A DNA stretch of 64,000 nt from Ottelia alismoides (GCA_037367405.1 JAZKJV010009775.1:1079631-1143630), one strand, 5' to 3'; positions 1 through 11,221 are shown, counted from the stretch's first letter. Notes: a model not told the origin generated them from the letters alone. Program-made: numbers and translations.

Positions 1-398
1 TCTCGATCTCGTTAAGTCAACTCTTTGACCTAACTAATCTGACACCTCCGAATCTCTATTCCTATGCAGAGGACCTACATCAAGAGGTCGGTCAGATATC
101 AGCCTAACTGAGATAGGATTGCCATCTCCTACTCAGGCTGGAGATCATCTCTTAATAATCATTTGACGGTGCTTGACGAGTCCTCAATCTAACTCATTAG
201 ATATTCATCTAAGCACCAGCCTCTATGATTCAATAATTGAATCAACAGCTGTATGATCATTAAGATGGCCATGGTACATAACCCTAATTGTACTAAGGGA
301 CCTATTATGCAAATTCTATACTCTTTATTTCAGATCAAGGAGTGAATTGCAATAACATTTATTGCATAATGGCTCGCCGTGGGCTCGCATGTCCAACA
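1..398 (-). mobile_element. C1: Ty1/copia LTR, 5' end only (cut by window start)
   Basis: Read on the minus strand, this segment begins TGTTGGACATGCGAG at 398, the usual start of a copia LTR, and runs off the window at position 1. It aligns over its full 398 bases with 13466-13863, the matching end of the LTR of copia C2, at roughly 87-88% identity by eye. At 399 the sequence changes abruptly to gypsy RT codons (VDPVKVDV), so the LTR end is a real insertion edge. Bases 399-403 (AGTGG) would be one copy of the 5-bp target duplication; the other copy lies outside the window. Whether this is a solo LTR or the 5' LTR of a full element extending to the left cannot be seen. Confidence 0.85.
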
Positions 399-400
399 AG

Positions 401-1001
401 TGGACCCTGTCAAAGTTGATGTGATCCAGAAGCTCGAGCCACCTACAAACGTGAAATAAGTATGGTCTTTTTCAGGGCATGTCGCATTTTACATGAGACT
501 CCTAGGGAAAGACACCGGATTCCTAGTAGATCATAAGTGTCTTGAAGCCTTCGAACTACTCAAAAGGAGGATCATTGAGACTCCCATCCTACAAGGCCCC
601 GACTGGTCTCTTCCCTTCGAGATCATGACAGATGCATCCAATTTTATTGTAGGGGTTGTATTAGGAAAACGAAAAGATGGAATCCCGTATGCTATTCACT
701 ACGCAAGAAAGTTTTAGACCCTGCTCAGAAAAATTACACTTTGATCGAAAAGGAAATGCTTGCTGTGGTTTTTACCTTGGAAAAATTTCAATCTATACTT
801 CTAAGATCAAGGGTGACAGTTTACGCAGACCATTCAGCCATCCGATACTTAATGGCCAAAAAGGACGCAAAAGCACGACTTCTGAGATGGATTCTACTAC
901 TTCAAGAATTTGATTTGGAGATTAAAGACAAACCTGGTGTTAAAAATGTCGTGGCTGATCATTTATCACGGATCAAACATAACAAAATTCCGGAATCTTA
1001 A
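401..1001 (+). pseudogene. G1 pol: RT C-terminus and RNase H (broken)
   Basis: The reading begins with VDPVKVDVIQKLEPPTNVK, the connection segment after the RT fingers and palm. It meets an in-frame TAA at about 457 (probably from CAA) and lacks the dozen or so residues that follow FY in other copies. RNase H follows: TDASN supplies the first catalytic Asp, EKEML the Glu, and YADHSAI the second Asp. VADHLSR marks its end. A one-base deletion near 710 breaks the frame between the Asp and Glu motifs. A TAA at 999-1001 interrupts the polyprotein before integrase, which continues in the same frame. The enzyme would degrade the RNA strand of the RNA/DNA hybrid during reverse transcription. This copy cannot make it. 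Confidence 0.88.
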
Positions 1002-1070
1002 TCCATCTCTGAAACCTTCCCAGACGAGTCAATTTCTGCTATTGACTCACACCCATGGTATGCAGACACG

Positions 1071-2309
1071 GTGAATTATCTTGTCACCAAGGAAGTTCCT
1101 CAAGGTTGGCCCAGAAACAAAATCGATCGACTTATATCTGAAGAGAGACACTATCGTTGGGAAGATCCGTTCCTTTTCTTTGAAGGGTCGGAATGCATAT
1201 GGAGAAGATGTATTCCTCAAGAGGAATACCAAAGTATCCTCAATCTATGCCACACCTTGGAGGTGGGAGGACATCACTCTGGGAAGAGGACCGCTGAGAA
1301 GATATTGCAATGTGGATTTTACTGGCTGACCTTGTTTAAAAATGCTTACAATTTTGTCAGGTTGTGCCCCGTTTGTCAGAGAATGGGAGGAACCATTGGT
1401 TCCAAAGATGCCATGCATATGCAGCCTGTGATCATCTGTGATGTATTTGATGCATGGGGCATTGACTTTATGGGCCCATTCCCTAATAGTCAAGGATTTG
1501 AATATATTCTTGTCACAGTTGATTATTTATCTAGATGGGTGGAGGCTTTCCCTACTCAAGTAACAGATAGCAAAACTGTTTGCAAGTTTTTGAAAAATAA
1601 CATTATTTCAAGGTTTGGAATTCCAAAAGTTTTAATATCTGATGTGGGAAGCCATTTTGTCAACCGGGAGGTGAAGAAGTTGACTAAGGAATACGACATC
1701 GTGCACCGTGTCGCTACTCCTTACCATCCACAATCCAATGGCATGGCCGAGGTGTCAAATAGGGAGGTGAAAGGAATTTTACAAAAGCTCGTCCGCCCTG
1801 ACAGGAAGAACTGGTCCCGACTCCTGGACCAAGTTCTATGGGCTTACTGGACGTCTTACAAGACCCCATTGGGCACCTCCCCGTTTGAATGGTATATGGA
1901 AAGCCATGCCATTAGCCCACAGAACTCGTGCATAAACCAGAATGGGCAAAAAAAGATTAATTGGAACTGTCACCAAGGAAAGAAGAACCGAGAGATGGAT
2001 TTGAATGAACTATCTGAAATTCGAAATCATGCTTATGAAAATATCACCATTTACAAGGACAAGGTAAAGAGAGGGCATGACAAGAACATTCGAACCAAGA
2101 TCTTTGTCCTAGGGCAAAAAGTTTGGCTATTTATTGCAAAATTGAAAAATTTACAAGGGAAATTGAAATCAAAATGGACGGGACCCTTCATTTTAAGAGA
2201 GGTACTCAATAATGGTAGTGTTGAGATCTCTGAGGCCGCGAATACCACGCAAACATTTATAGTCAACAGTCAGCTACTCAACATTTCGTCGAATCCAACG
2301 AGCAATTAG
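1071..2309 (+). CDS. G1 integrase, nearly intact 412-codon ORF
   Basis: This is the integrase module of the pol polyprotein, which inserts the cDNA into the chromosome. The N-terminal zinc finger is complete (H61, H68, C99, C102). The catalytic core has D132 (in GIDFMGPF), D191 (in LISDVGSHF) and E227 (in NGMAEVSNR). There are 35 residues between the second Asp and the Glu, the DD35E spacing. The C-terminal domain contains KLKSKWTGPFI. Residues about 275-295 read out of frame relative to other copies: the expected sequence is visible in another frame, so two compensating indels probably occurred. The ATG at 1071 is only the first Met. In the polyprotein the frame comes from upstream past the TAA at 999-1001. 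The ORF is long, but no intact polyprotein feeds it. Confidence 0.86.
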   Translation: MNYLVTKEVPQGWPRNKIDRLISEERHYRWEDPFLFFEGSECIWRRCIPQEEYQSILNLCHTLEVGGHHSGKRTAEKILQCGFYWLTLFKNAYNFVRLCPVCQRMGGTIGSKDAMHMQPVIICDVFDAWGIDFMGPFPNSQGFEYILVTVDYLSRWVEAFPTQVTDSKTVCKFLKNNIISRFGIPKVLISDVGSHFVNREVKKLTKEYDIVHRVATPYHPQSNGMAEVSNREVKGILQKLVRPDRKNWSRLLDQVLWAYWTSYKTPLGTSPFEWYMESHAISPQNSCINQNGQKKINWNCHQGKKNREMDLNELSEIRNHAYENITIYKDKVKRGHDKNIRTKIFVLGQKVWLFIAKLKNLQGKLKSKWTGPFILREVLNNGSVEISEAANTTQTFIVNSQLLNISSNPTSN

Positions 2310-4042
2310 TACAAGTTGAACAGATCTCCTTCACTCAGGGCATAGATTTTGACAAAAAAATTAATCTGCCTAAATAAACCACCTCTCTAGAACCTATATT
2401 CTTCTGTATATCCATCTACCTGCTCTCAGTCCCCCGATACTTAATTTAAGGGAACTGATTTCATTGTGTATACATCGCTTCTTCTCTTTCTTTTTAGTCC
2501 CATCTATACTTAGTACGAGCTATGTCTACATTTCACTTTGTGCCATGAGGACATAACACAAGCTAAGTATAGGGGTTTTTTTGTATATATTTTATCTACT
2601 TTATCCATAGCTCGTACTTTAATCATTTTTATCTAACATCGGCGATGGGTACAAGTAGTGTGTATAATACATGTTTTTTCAAAAAAACCCTTTAAAAAAA
2701 CACAATAAAACAACAAAAAAAACTTTTAGCATAAAAAAACAAAAAAAAGAATGAAAATCATCAGTCAGGGTCTTGCATTTCATCAAGCATTTCATGCATT
2801 CCTTGGTTGATATATTCCTGACACATTCACCATCACTCAAGGCTTGAGGATTTTTGAGGACTCTTGAGATTCTGAGTTAGCTTGCCTTAGTCATTAGGGT
2901 TTTGAACTAAATAATCCACACTTCCCCAGTTTGAAAGATTTAAGTGCTATATTGCACTCTTCATCTCTACCTTCAAAAATAATATGATCAGCACAATCAC
3001 TTTTATAACTGCATGATTAATGAGATGAGTTGAGTTATCACTTGAGGAACAGGGACTAGAGATTTGAGTTTAGACCCGATCTGATGATATTCGAGGATTG
3101 GATAAAGTTAATGAAGGATGCAGAAAACCTGAGTGTCAGCAATACCCTAGCCAGTATGTGAACAAGATTCATATGCTATCTCTTTGATAAATGACCTAAG
3201 TGCCAGGGTGTGATGAAACTTAAAGAAAATGTTGATCAATGTGCGCCAACTATTGGGAAAAGCAGTGGAGCTAGCCAACAAAAGAAGAGAAAAAGAAATG
3301 TCAAAGAAAAGATCTATCTTCCAAAGTCAAATTCCAAATGATCTTCCACCAATGGCGAGCGCTCCCAATCATTTTCAAAGTGTCCACTTGGACCAAGCGC
3401 TAATTAGGACCAAGGAGTCGGGCTGACACCATAAAAGGGCTCTGCATCGTAAGCGATACAAGTCTGGGTGTCGAAGGTATCTTAGATACTCAAAAGAGAC
3501 ACACCCCGGTGTACTCCCAGAAAAACAAGTGTAGATGACTCCAAATTCTCTTGACGGACACATTGATCAACAAAATAAAAAAATATACTTGTGTTGAGTA
3601 ATAAGGCACTCGAGAGGCACCTTGTTCCAATGCAAGGGAGAGAAAATCAGACACAATTCTATGTCCATCATCTGGCCATCCATCTATACTTTCAAGTCTG
3701 ACAAACTAAAGAGACAGTTGACTGAAGCAAGAATAAACTTATTCCCTAGTGTTGAGGATCAGGTCTAGATGAGAGTCTCTTGGATTGGAACATTGGGCGA
3801 TGTCTCGACTTGACTCTCATGAATGTAGTACACTAAAAATCATATCCTTATATTATATGTACAAACCGAGATTCTGAGAACTAGAAAAGTTGGATTCCTT
3901 CTGACTATGGATTGGATAAACCGAGAATTTTAGGATCTATTAAATCAAGGGTCTTTGAAAGATTGAGCCTTAAAAATTCACATGCACAGTAAGGGATGTA
4001 TTCAACTAAGTCATTCATTCATGCTTGGAACGAGCATGGTCT
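2310..4042 (+). other. G1 3' untranslated region
   Basis: No coding potential was found between the integrase stop and the polypurine tract. A 65-codon ORF at 3229-3426 shows no family motif and has no counterpart in the other copies. The region contains one stem-loop with a PPT-like arm (2504-2574), an A-rich stretch at about 2690-2750, and TTGAGGA-type words at about 2840-2870 that resemble blocks in the 3' UTRs of the other gypsy copies. An envelope-like ORF, found in some Athila elements, is not visible. Confidence 0.7.
2504..2574 (+). repeat. PPT-bearing stem-loop in G1 3' UTR
   Basis: The left arm CTATACTTAG (2504-2513) pairs perfectly with the right arm CTAAGTATAG (2563-2572). An inner pair is TATGTC with GACATA. 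The right arm continues into GGGG, giving AAGTATAGGGG, the same string as the polypurine tract at 4043-4053 and in the same orientation. The same arrangement recurs as arrays in G3, G4 and G6. Confidence 0.85.
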
Positions 4043-4055
4043 AAGTATAGGGGTA
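4043..4055 (+). other. G1 polypurine tract (plus-strand primer)
   Basis: AAGTATAGGGGTA lies directly before the LTR start TGATGAATC. In LTR elements this purine-rich RNA survives RNase H and primes plus-strand DNA synthesis. The same word precedes the 3' LTRs of G2, G3 (variant), G4 (variant) and G6. Confidence 0.85.
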
Positions 4056-4965
4056 TGATGAATCTTGTGTTCATCATGCTAAAATTGATCATTTAGTCTC
4101 TGTTCTCCATCATTCACTTGCATTTAATCATTAATAGAGCATTATTAGCATTCATACATGTGTTAATAATATTTGCATTTCATCATGCATAAATTGCATT
4201 AAAAATCCAAGTGTAAATTAGCTCAAAAAGCCCGCTAACTTCTCCTATTTTTAGTTAATTCATCCTAACTCTGATTGACCTAAAACCACCTCCATTGTGT
4301 ATATATTACTAACCTTATTAAATAAACAATACAAAAAAATTACTAACTCCAATAAGTGTCAAATAACCCCAAAGTCTAATTTCACATCTGACGGACTAAA
4401 ACGAGCATATCTCCCTCATACAGTGTCCGATTTTGGTCTACTCACATTTAAAGTACTCCATTTTGAAGTACCTTCAAAACAAGACCAATTTCATAAAATT
4501 CGGAGTCCATATGTGAAAGTTGGGTTTTGGGCCTCTTTTGCGCATTTTGACTTTTTGCTATTTTTGACCTGAGTTTTTTGTTCTTAATTAAACCTTTTAA
4601 TTTTATTTCTTTTTCATTTGTGTTATTTGATGAAAGTTTTAATAAGAAACCCAAAAATCTAAATCCAGATTAAAATTAAAATCAAAGAAACTGACTAAGT
4701 CCAAGTGTCTGTTGTCGGTCTGTACAAAAGTTGTGTGTTTCTTACTTCTATTTTATTTTCCTATTTTCGTATTTATTAAAAAATCCAAAAAAAATAGATT
4801 AGTGTGTAAATAATTTTCTTGTATTTTATCATATTTTTTCTATAATTTTTATCCTCTCTAAAACCACCAAAACAATACAAAATCCCAAAAACCTGATTTT
4901 CTATACACATGGAGAACCACCAAAAATACCACTTCGCGCAGGTGACCTCTTTTGCTCTCGAGTCC

Positions 4966-5010
4966 TTCATGAAAGTTGTAGATCTCGACGAGATTAACAA
5001 CTTTTATGAA
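4966..5010. repeat. LTR palindrome around GTTGTAGATCTC (G1 copy)
   Basis: TTCATGAAAGTTGTAGATCT on the left is matched, with about three mismatches, by the reverse complement of the right half ending ACTTTTATGAA. Related copies sit in the LTRs of G4 (26290-26329) and G6 (about 54582-54625). This is a conserved LTR feature, not a coding one. Confidence 0.7.
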
Positions 5011-5323
5011 GGGAATGTTTTGATCCGAGGTCTCCATCTATGTCTTTTCTATTTTTTTCTTAACTTTAAATTTTGAAATTTTTTTGGGGTCCCACGTGGC
5101 AGCCCCTGGGCGTGCCACGTGGCACCCCACTTCTCTCTCCAGCCGCCACTCGGGTCACGTGCCTAGCATGTGACCCTATCATCCCCTACCTCCAGTCGTT
5201 ACCCCCCTTTACCCCCCCCCACGTACAGATCCTCCATGCACGACCATCAACCCCAGTCCTCCTCCAGCCGTTACTCGTGCCACGGCCATTTACCTCCCTT
5301 GTCGGACGTTACGTCATGTCTTC

Positions 5324-5330
5324 TATAAAA
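5324..5330 (+). promoter_or_regulatory. Probable TATA box of G1 LTR
   Basis: TATAAAA sits in a GC-rich context downstream of a G-box cluster, near the middle of the LTR. This would put the U3/R boundary about 30 bases further on. The position parallels CTATTTAA in G6. Confidence 0.6.
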
Positions 5331-7016
5331 CCAGCCATAGCCGGCCTTCACCGGCATCCGCCCTCTCGCCGGTGATAGTGGCCTAACTTAGGCATGATCC
5401 AAGGCCCTCCGCCTTGCGCTATCGGCTCCACACCTCTCTCCGGCATCACTCTTGGCCGTTGAGCCCCGTCACTCCAGGTACCCACCGCTCATCCCCGTCT
5501 TCCAATCTCAGCTCTGCCACACCTCCGACCTCGCAAAGGTCGGAGATTAGCTCCGGTACCCAACACCAAGCTCAACCCCCCCCCCCCCCTTTTGGGTTAA
5601 CTTTGCAGTGTCGCCGGACACCACCTTTGCCTTTATCGAGCATCACCTCGCGCTTCGCTGCCAAGGCTTCCGCATCTCTCACCTCGGCCGCCCACTCGTC
5701 GATCGCCCTTGATGGAGCCTCAGCTCTTCCGCTCTCCACCGATCGAGCTTCACTGCTGCCCGCCTCGCGCCAGAGCCCTCCACCGTAGAGGTCATCTCGA
5801 CGCCACCTGCCCTCTGCCACCGCTCGGCCGTGTGTCGGCCGGGCGCTGAAACGTCGCCTCGCCGCCCCGCCCCCTCTCGCCTCCTCCAGCTGCCATTGGA
5901 TCGGGTGGAGGCCCTTGATCCAATGTTGTCGTCTCGCCACGCGTCACTAGCCGAGCCTCGGCGTGCGAGCCATCAGTTCGGTGCCTGAGCCATCGGTTCG
6001 ACTCCCGCGCCTCAGCTTAGGCGCCCGAGCCTACGCTCCAGCTCTCGAACCTCTGCCTCGGGCCGAACCTCAAGCTCGGGACCCCCGAGCAGCAGCCCCT
6101 CCACCGAGCCTCCTGGAGCACGTGCTACGCACGTGCGCTTGTGAAAATTGCACCGACGCCCTCCATAATTTCAGAAATTGCAGAAATACCCCCACCGGGG
6201 GTAAATTACAGAGGGGCCCCTCCAACTTTTAGAAATTAAGAGATAAGCCCCTCTGGGGACCTATTTGCAAGAAAACTTTATTTTATTTACATTTTAGTCC
6301 CTAACTTCATTTTATCATATCTTTTTCATACGAACTCCATTTTGAGCATATAATATGTCATTTTGAAGATCTTTTCATGCTTTACCATTTAGCATACTTT
6401 GTGAACAGATCTGAGGTTGTTTAATGTTAATTATTATTTGATGACCTCTGTTGAGATATGTAGGTTGAGTTTAACATATTTGTACACTATTAAGAGATTC
6501 ATGAGTTATTTTGCAGGGATTTGAATTAGAAGATGATGGAATCGATTTCATATTTGGGGACTTAATTTTTGTAGGGGTTAAATCAAGGAGGTTTATCAGT
6601 GACTGTGATATTGACTGCAATCATTTCTCAAGAATAAAATTAGAATTGTTTTGATAAAATCATCGCATGATCAATCTCATATCTATTCACTCTTGCTGGC
6701 ATCAGGACTTAATTTGATATATCTTGCTGAATTCGATATTATTTGATCTGTGATTTCATTTCGAGGATATTGATTAATTTCATTTGGATTAAACATCACT
6801 AAATAACAGATCCGGTGCTTCACTCTTTTTGTTTGACTTTCTTTATATTGCACCTTTCATCATTTGCATTGTATATTTTCTCAACACATAAATTAATCAA
6901 CATTAATTAATTGTTTAATTTGATTTAAGACCACGAAACTAAAAATCGTCGTTCCTTGTGTTTGACCTTGGTAAACTTACCAAGTAAAAAAATTCCTCAA
7001 CATTCAAAATTTGTGG

Positions 7017-7290
7017 TATTTTGAAAGACCAAAATTTGCCTCCTATACTACAATTCCTCATTTTTTAAGAGGTGAATTTCGCGCTCATCAAGCTCATGGC
7101 TACGAACCGTGCTTTGAAGGTCTCTACCTTCTCATCAGGTTCCCTCTTTCTATTGAAGATCCATTTACACCTCAATGGGTCTTACCCATATAGGTGGATC
7201 CTCGAGGGTCCATATACAACATTTGTATATGAAGTCCACTTTAGACTTTATTGCTAACATCCATCTTTCCATGATATGATCTTCAGAAGC
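7017..7290 (-). pseudogene. C2 copia reverse transcriptase, N-terminal remnant
   Basis: The minus-strand translation shows AIKSKVDFIYKCCIWTLEDP, then in a shifted frame CKWIFNRKREPDEKVETFKA. These match the start of copia RT (W-x-LVDPP, then CKWIFKRK and ETFKARLVAKG). There are at least one frameshift and several stops. The copy ends before the catalytic YVDD region because the element is truncated here. Confidence 0.8.
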
Positions 7291-7599
7291 TTCATCACAT
7301 GAAGTCAGATCATTGTCAGATGCAACTGACACATGGAATACGTCTTCAAACTTATTTGAAGAGGTATTAGTGTTTCATCTTTAATTGTCCTTTTCGTTTC
7401 TAATTTTAGGAGCCTCATTAACTTTTCAAGATTAAATGAGTTCCTTTACTTCATTTTCATCTTGATTATTAAGAGAGTCATCATCTAGGAATCACATTCT
7501 CAGAGATGAGATCTTTTAAGAATCTCAAGGTCATAAGTTAGGTATCCAATACCATCCTTTATTTTCCTAATGAAGTATCACTCTCCAGTGCCAGATTCC

Positions 7600-8262
7600 A
7601 GCTTACTTGCATGGAACCTTATTAAGGATATATATAGTAGTATCTACTACAAAAATATACCTGTAAACTACTTGATAATTATGCTAAGATTCATCATTGA
7701 TAAGATCGTGTTACACATGATCAATTGTATCTCCTTACAACTTTATTGAGTTTAGGTGTATCAAGAGGAGTAAGGTAGAAATGATATTCATATCTCCATA
7801 AGGTATTTCTTGAATTCATCTAACAGGTACATGCCACCTAGGTTAGATCAAATTCATTTTATCTTCCTTCAACCTTTGGTTCTAAACCCAAAATTGTGAA
7901 ATCTTTAAACGTTTCATTGGTTTCTAAGTGAAGAGAAGAAATCTCATATCATACATAATCATCAATAGATATCACATATCCATAATGTTTACTATGATAT
8001 AGATGATTCACATAAATCAACATGTATGAGATCCTGAATACCTTGACATCTTACACCTTTCCCAAAGAAGGGCGTATTGGATATTTTACTTGAATACAAT
8101 ATTCATAAGTATGCAAGTTTTGAAATTTTAGACATTCTAAAGTTTCATCTTTTACTTGTCTATTAATCTCATCAACAGACATATGTCCACAACAAGATGC
8201 CACATCATTGTCACATGATCTTCGTCCTCCTATTGATCTTTAAAGGGTTAATTTTCAGTATT
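7600..8262 (-). pseudogene. C2 copia integrase with GAG-pre-integrase domain (decayed)
   Basis: On the minus strand, MRLIDKQVKDETLECLKFQ-like residues correspond to the GAG-pre-integrase zinc region. LGKG and LIHVDLCES follow, matching the copia integrase entry where the first catalytic Asp is expected. Further on, TPLDTPKLNKVVRR recalls the TPxxPQQNGVAERR block that holds the catalytic Glu, and TIYILNKVPCK recalls the ALETANYILNRVPSK block. Stops and frameshifts are frequent. The enzyme would integrate copia cDNA; this copy cannot encode it. Confidence 0.75.
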
Positions 8263-8689
8263 AGAAATCTTAATAAACCATTCATTAATTTTCTAATTTA
8301 GTGGAGTCCACTAGATGTTATATTACTATATGAAATATATCCATCATAACTTTCTATCATAGGTTTACTCCAGAATTCGTGTTTATTTCAAACATTTAGA
8401 AATAAACTATTAGTGTATTCTAATATCCATGTCACAGAGACATTCTCTAAGACTAAGGGCTCCCACTGAAAATATGAAGTCTATTGATCCAACGAAAATT
8501 GTTGCAACAATTGCATTAGTTCGAACATGTATGACTATTAAACCTTAAGATCGAATTTCTATTATTCTAATACATATGCAACCAATTGCAAGTGTCATTA
8601 GAAGATTGAGATAAAATTATTAGACTTTATCTTATCAAATAAGTAAGTCAATTTCAATGATTATATGTAGATTATTCCGATGTATTATC
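8263..8689 (-). other. C2 segment between gag and integrase, no domain recognised
   Basis: By position this should hold the zinc knuckle and the aspartic protease of the copia polyprotein. I could not identify a D-S/T-G motif or a CCHC knuckle in any minus-strand frame. Confidence 0.5.
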
Positions 8690-9200
8690 TGAGTCATTCT
8701 CTAAGGATTCTAGATAGATTTGACGGTCATACTATCAACACATCAACTTATTGCAGTATTGGCATTCATCCAACTCTTTGGATGTCATATGGAAGTCAGA
8801 GAAGTACAATCAATTTTTTGACTTTCCTTCTTACTTGGGTCCAACCCATGCTTCCACTGCGCTCCCTTTATCTATAAACAACCATTGCTTAAGGCAAAGG
8901 ATCTCTTACGTTGAATTCAAAAGATTTCAATATAAGAGTATTTCAACATTTATACATGCTTCATTCAATTCATACATTATGAATATTATGAAGCTTCATG
9001 AATGACAAGAGTATAGACAGTAGAATAATGACACTCATTATATCTACATCCTAAACTCTTAACACATTGGTTCAGGTAGGTACTCAAATATTTTGAGTAC
9101 ATCATCTCTTATAGAGATACCATTCTGCATGATGTAGAGAACCATGTCATTCATGATTAAATGTTGAGAGCGCATATGTATGTCAGAACATCTTCTTCGA
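8690..9200 (-). pseudogene. C2 copia gag remnant
   Basis: One minus-strand frame gives MNDMVLYIMQNGISIRDDVL followed by KIFEYLPEP. After a decayed stretch comes FIIFIMYELNEACINVEILL. These resemble the copia gag (UBN2-type) segments M-x-EG-x-SVxxHVLKMxxYL and the LPDSFxxFxxNYxMN.. leucine-rich segment. At least four stops and one frameshift are present. Gag would form the particle shell. Confidence 0.6.
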
Positions 9201-11207
9201 GTATATAAGGATTATTTGATAATTACGATCATCATCGACATGTCACTTCCAAAGTACATTCGATGAGATGAAGACTATAAAGACATACAAACCATAGGGT
9301 TGTAGTCCTATTGTTTATTTAATTCTCATTCCACATTATTATGAGGAAACTTGTACATTGCAACCACATGCATTATATGTTCAACCGTAAGTACAATATC
9401 TTCATCATGGATCCCATCCATGGTATTTTACTGGTTATTATTGAGTATAACATTGAGTGGGTTTAATGAAGAATTATCTGAAATAAGAAATTTGCATAAG
9501 TGCATATATTTATGTATATATATACATATTTTACTTTGATTTAGGAGTTTTTATATCAAAGTTGTCTTGCCTAGTCATCAATGAAAGTTCAATCCCTTAA
9601 TAACTTTCAATGTAAGGATATACATACCATTACATGTCAAGCAAGATCTGGGATCTCCTTCCTTATCTTTATTACATCCCAATAATATGAGAACTATAAC
9701 TCCGATAAAAAGAAGCGGGAACACATTCTGCCTTGCAAGTCCAACTTGCTTTTCCCAGTTTGGTCTTTAACACCCGGGCCCACAACCCCTAAGGTGATGT
9801 TGATCCATCATTAATTGAACCAATCGTCAACAGGAATACAACTCGCTATGCGCAATCCAATATCGCCCCAATAATATGAGGACCCAATATTGGGGTCAAT
9901 ACGCATACGTCATGACTCTTTCGAGAAGGGAAGAGCCCGATCCAGATGCGCTTGCATACAGGAGCTGTCACTTCGGACAGGCGTCTCCTACATACAATCT
10001 CTAGCGACGGAACCCTCCGCCTTGATGGGAGATCATGGATGTTACTTATGTGATCCTTCATATCATATTAAAATTCTAATTAACTATCATGAATCATATT
10101 CATTATGATTAATTCTTCCAAGGGAAATAACATCTTTATTCATAATAGAGTGCTTTAATTTAATTGGATTCCAATTGATCTAATCATATTAAATTAACGA
10201 TCCACTTAATATCCAACAAACAATCTTTATTGTTACTTGAAATATGGTATTATCTCAAATACGTATTATTCTGAATTTTAATAATTAGAAAAATATACCA
10301 TGATCTCTCCTGCATTGTCAATTCCCTACCCACTGTCATGTCCAGTACCGACGGGAGTGGGATAGACCGCACACAATGCAACCTGCTACCCCAACGCTCC
10401 TTAAATAGACACCATATCCACCTCGGGAAAAGATAATGCCAAATTGATCATTGTGTACTTGAGATTATAATCTGTCTTTCAACCGAAGTTATACCATATA
10501 TAATAATAATCAAAACATTTTTGATTAACATTATAATGAGATTTTCTACACAAATCCCAAATCCTATTCAAGCAACATGTTTGTTGGAAAGTAGATTGTG
10601 TAACCAATTGTGATCTAGATCATATCTAATCAATTATTTGTTAAGGTAATGTCATTTAAGGAAATAATTATCATAAAATATTTCACAAATATCACAATTA
10701 TTTCAGGAAATTAAATCGTTCAAGTCCACTAATTAATTAAATGACAATCACAAGGTTCTTGATTAGGAAAGTAACTTCCAGTAGTGACCCACACTTACTA
10801 AAATTAGCATATCTCAATCAATTTAAATCCAAATTAAGCAAAGTAAGTTTCCAAAGTTTTCTAATTTGATTAACAGAAGTCATTTGCATGCATTTCTAGG
10901 CATTTCTAATCTGCATATATTCCTTAATTACATTAAGATTCACAGTCCCCGAAATAGTGGATACATGTTCACTAATTTGATCATAACTTGAGCAAACGGA
11001 TTCGAAATCACGCAAATTCAAATCCTACGGTTTCCTTATTTAATGAGGAACACAAACCAGATTTTATTTTTGTGTTTAAATAATTTCAACTGGTCTGAAA
11101 TAATCACAAAACAAAGATGCGAAAATGAAATGTGATAAAACTTTTGCAATCCTAACGAACCCAAGTCGGCTTAGGTTATGGATCATATCTGAAACCTTAG
11201 ACCTAAG
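9201..11207 (-). other. C2 leader between primer site and gag, unassigned
   Basis: About 2 kb separate the primer site from the recognisable gag, which is unusually long for copia. The part next to the PBS is AT-rich without ORFs. A more GC-rich island at about 9780-10060 has no identified product. CTATTTAAG on the minus strand near 10404 could be a TATA-like word. Either gag starts far upstream and is unrecognisable, or this contains inserted DNA. Confidence 0.4.
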
Positions 11208-11219
11208 GCTCTGATACCA
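11208..11219 (-). other. C2 primer-binding site (tRNA-iMet)
   Basis: The minus strand reads TGGTATCAGAGC, the exact complement of the 12 terminal bases of initiator Met tRNA used by many plant copia elements. It lies two bases inside the LTR end at 11222. This fixes both the orientation of C2 and its LTR boundary. Confidence 0.92.
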
Positions 11220-11221
11220 CT

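Larger units (their letters stand above)
399..7016 (+). mobile_element. G1: Ty3/gypsy (Athila/Tat-like) element, 3' half
   Basis: This fragment carries, in order, the end of RT, RNase H, integrase, a long 3' untranslated region, a polypurine tract and a 3' LTR. Its left edge is the insertion point of copia LTR C1, so gag, protease and most of RT would lie left of the window beyond C1. Its right edge at about 7016 is not an LTR terminus: compared with the G6 LTR, roughly the last 100 bases are missing, and copia DNA follows directly. The LTR resembles that of G6 (same start, same internal words), so G1 may represent the enzyme-bearing relative of the enzyme-less G6. Confidence 0.88.
4056..7016 (+). 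mobile_element. G1 3' LTR, lacking its 3' terminus
   Basis: It starts TGATGAATCTTG right after the PPT. Words such as CTTCAAAACAAGACCAA and GTGAAAGTTGGGTTTT are shared with the G6 LTRs. The U3 part is AT-rich, then carries G-box motifs (CACGTG at 5093, 5117 and 5156), a TATA box and a C-rich stretch at about 5400-6130. A stretch near 6950 (TTGACCTTGG then CTTACCAAGTAAAA) matches the G6 LTR near 56560, about 160 bases before the end of that LTR. The match stops at about 7016, so the terminal CA and adjacent bases are gone. ORFs seen in the C-rich part are not considered genes. Confidence 0.87.

Noticed and set aside
2310..4042. Envelope-like gene after integrase
   Set aside because: No ORF longer than 65 codons and no signal peptide or membrane segment here, nor in the corresponding regions of G3, G4 and G6.
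5073..5940. ORFs of 100-124 codons on both strands of the G1 LTR
   Set aside because: Overlapping ORFs on both strands in C-rich DNA with no domain; explained by low stop-codon frequency at high GC.
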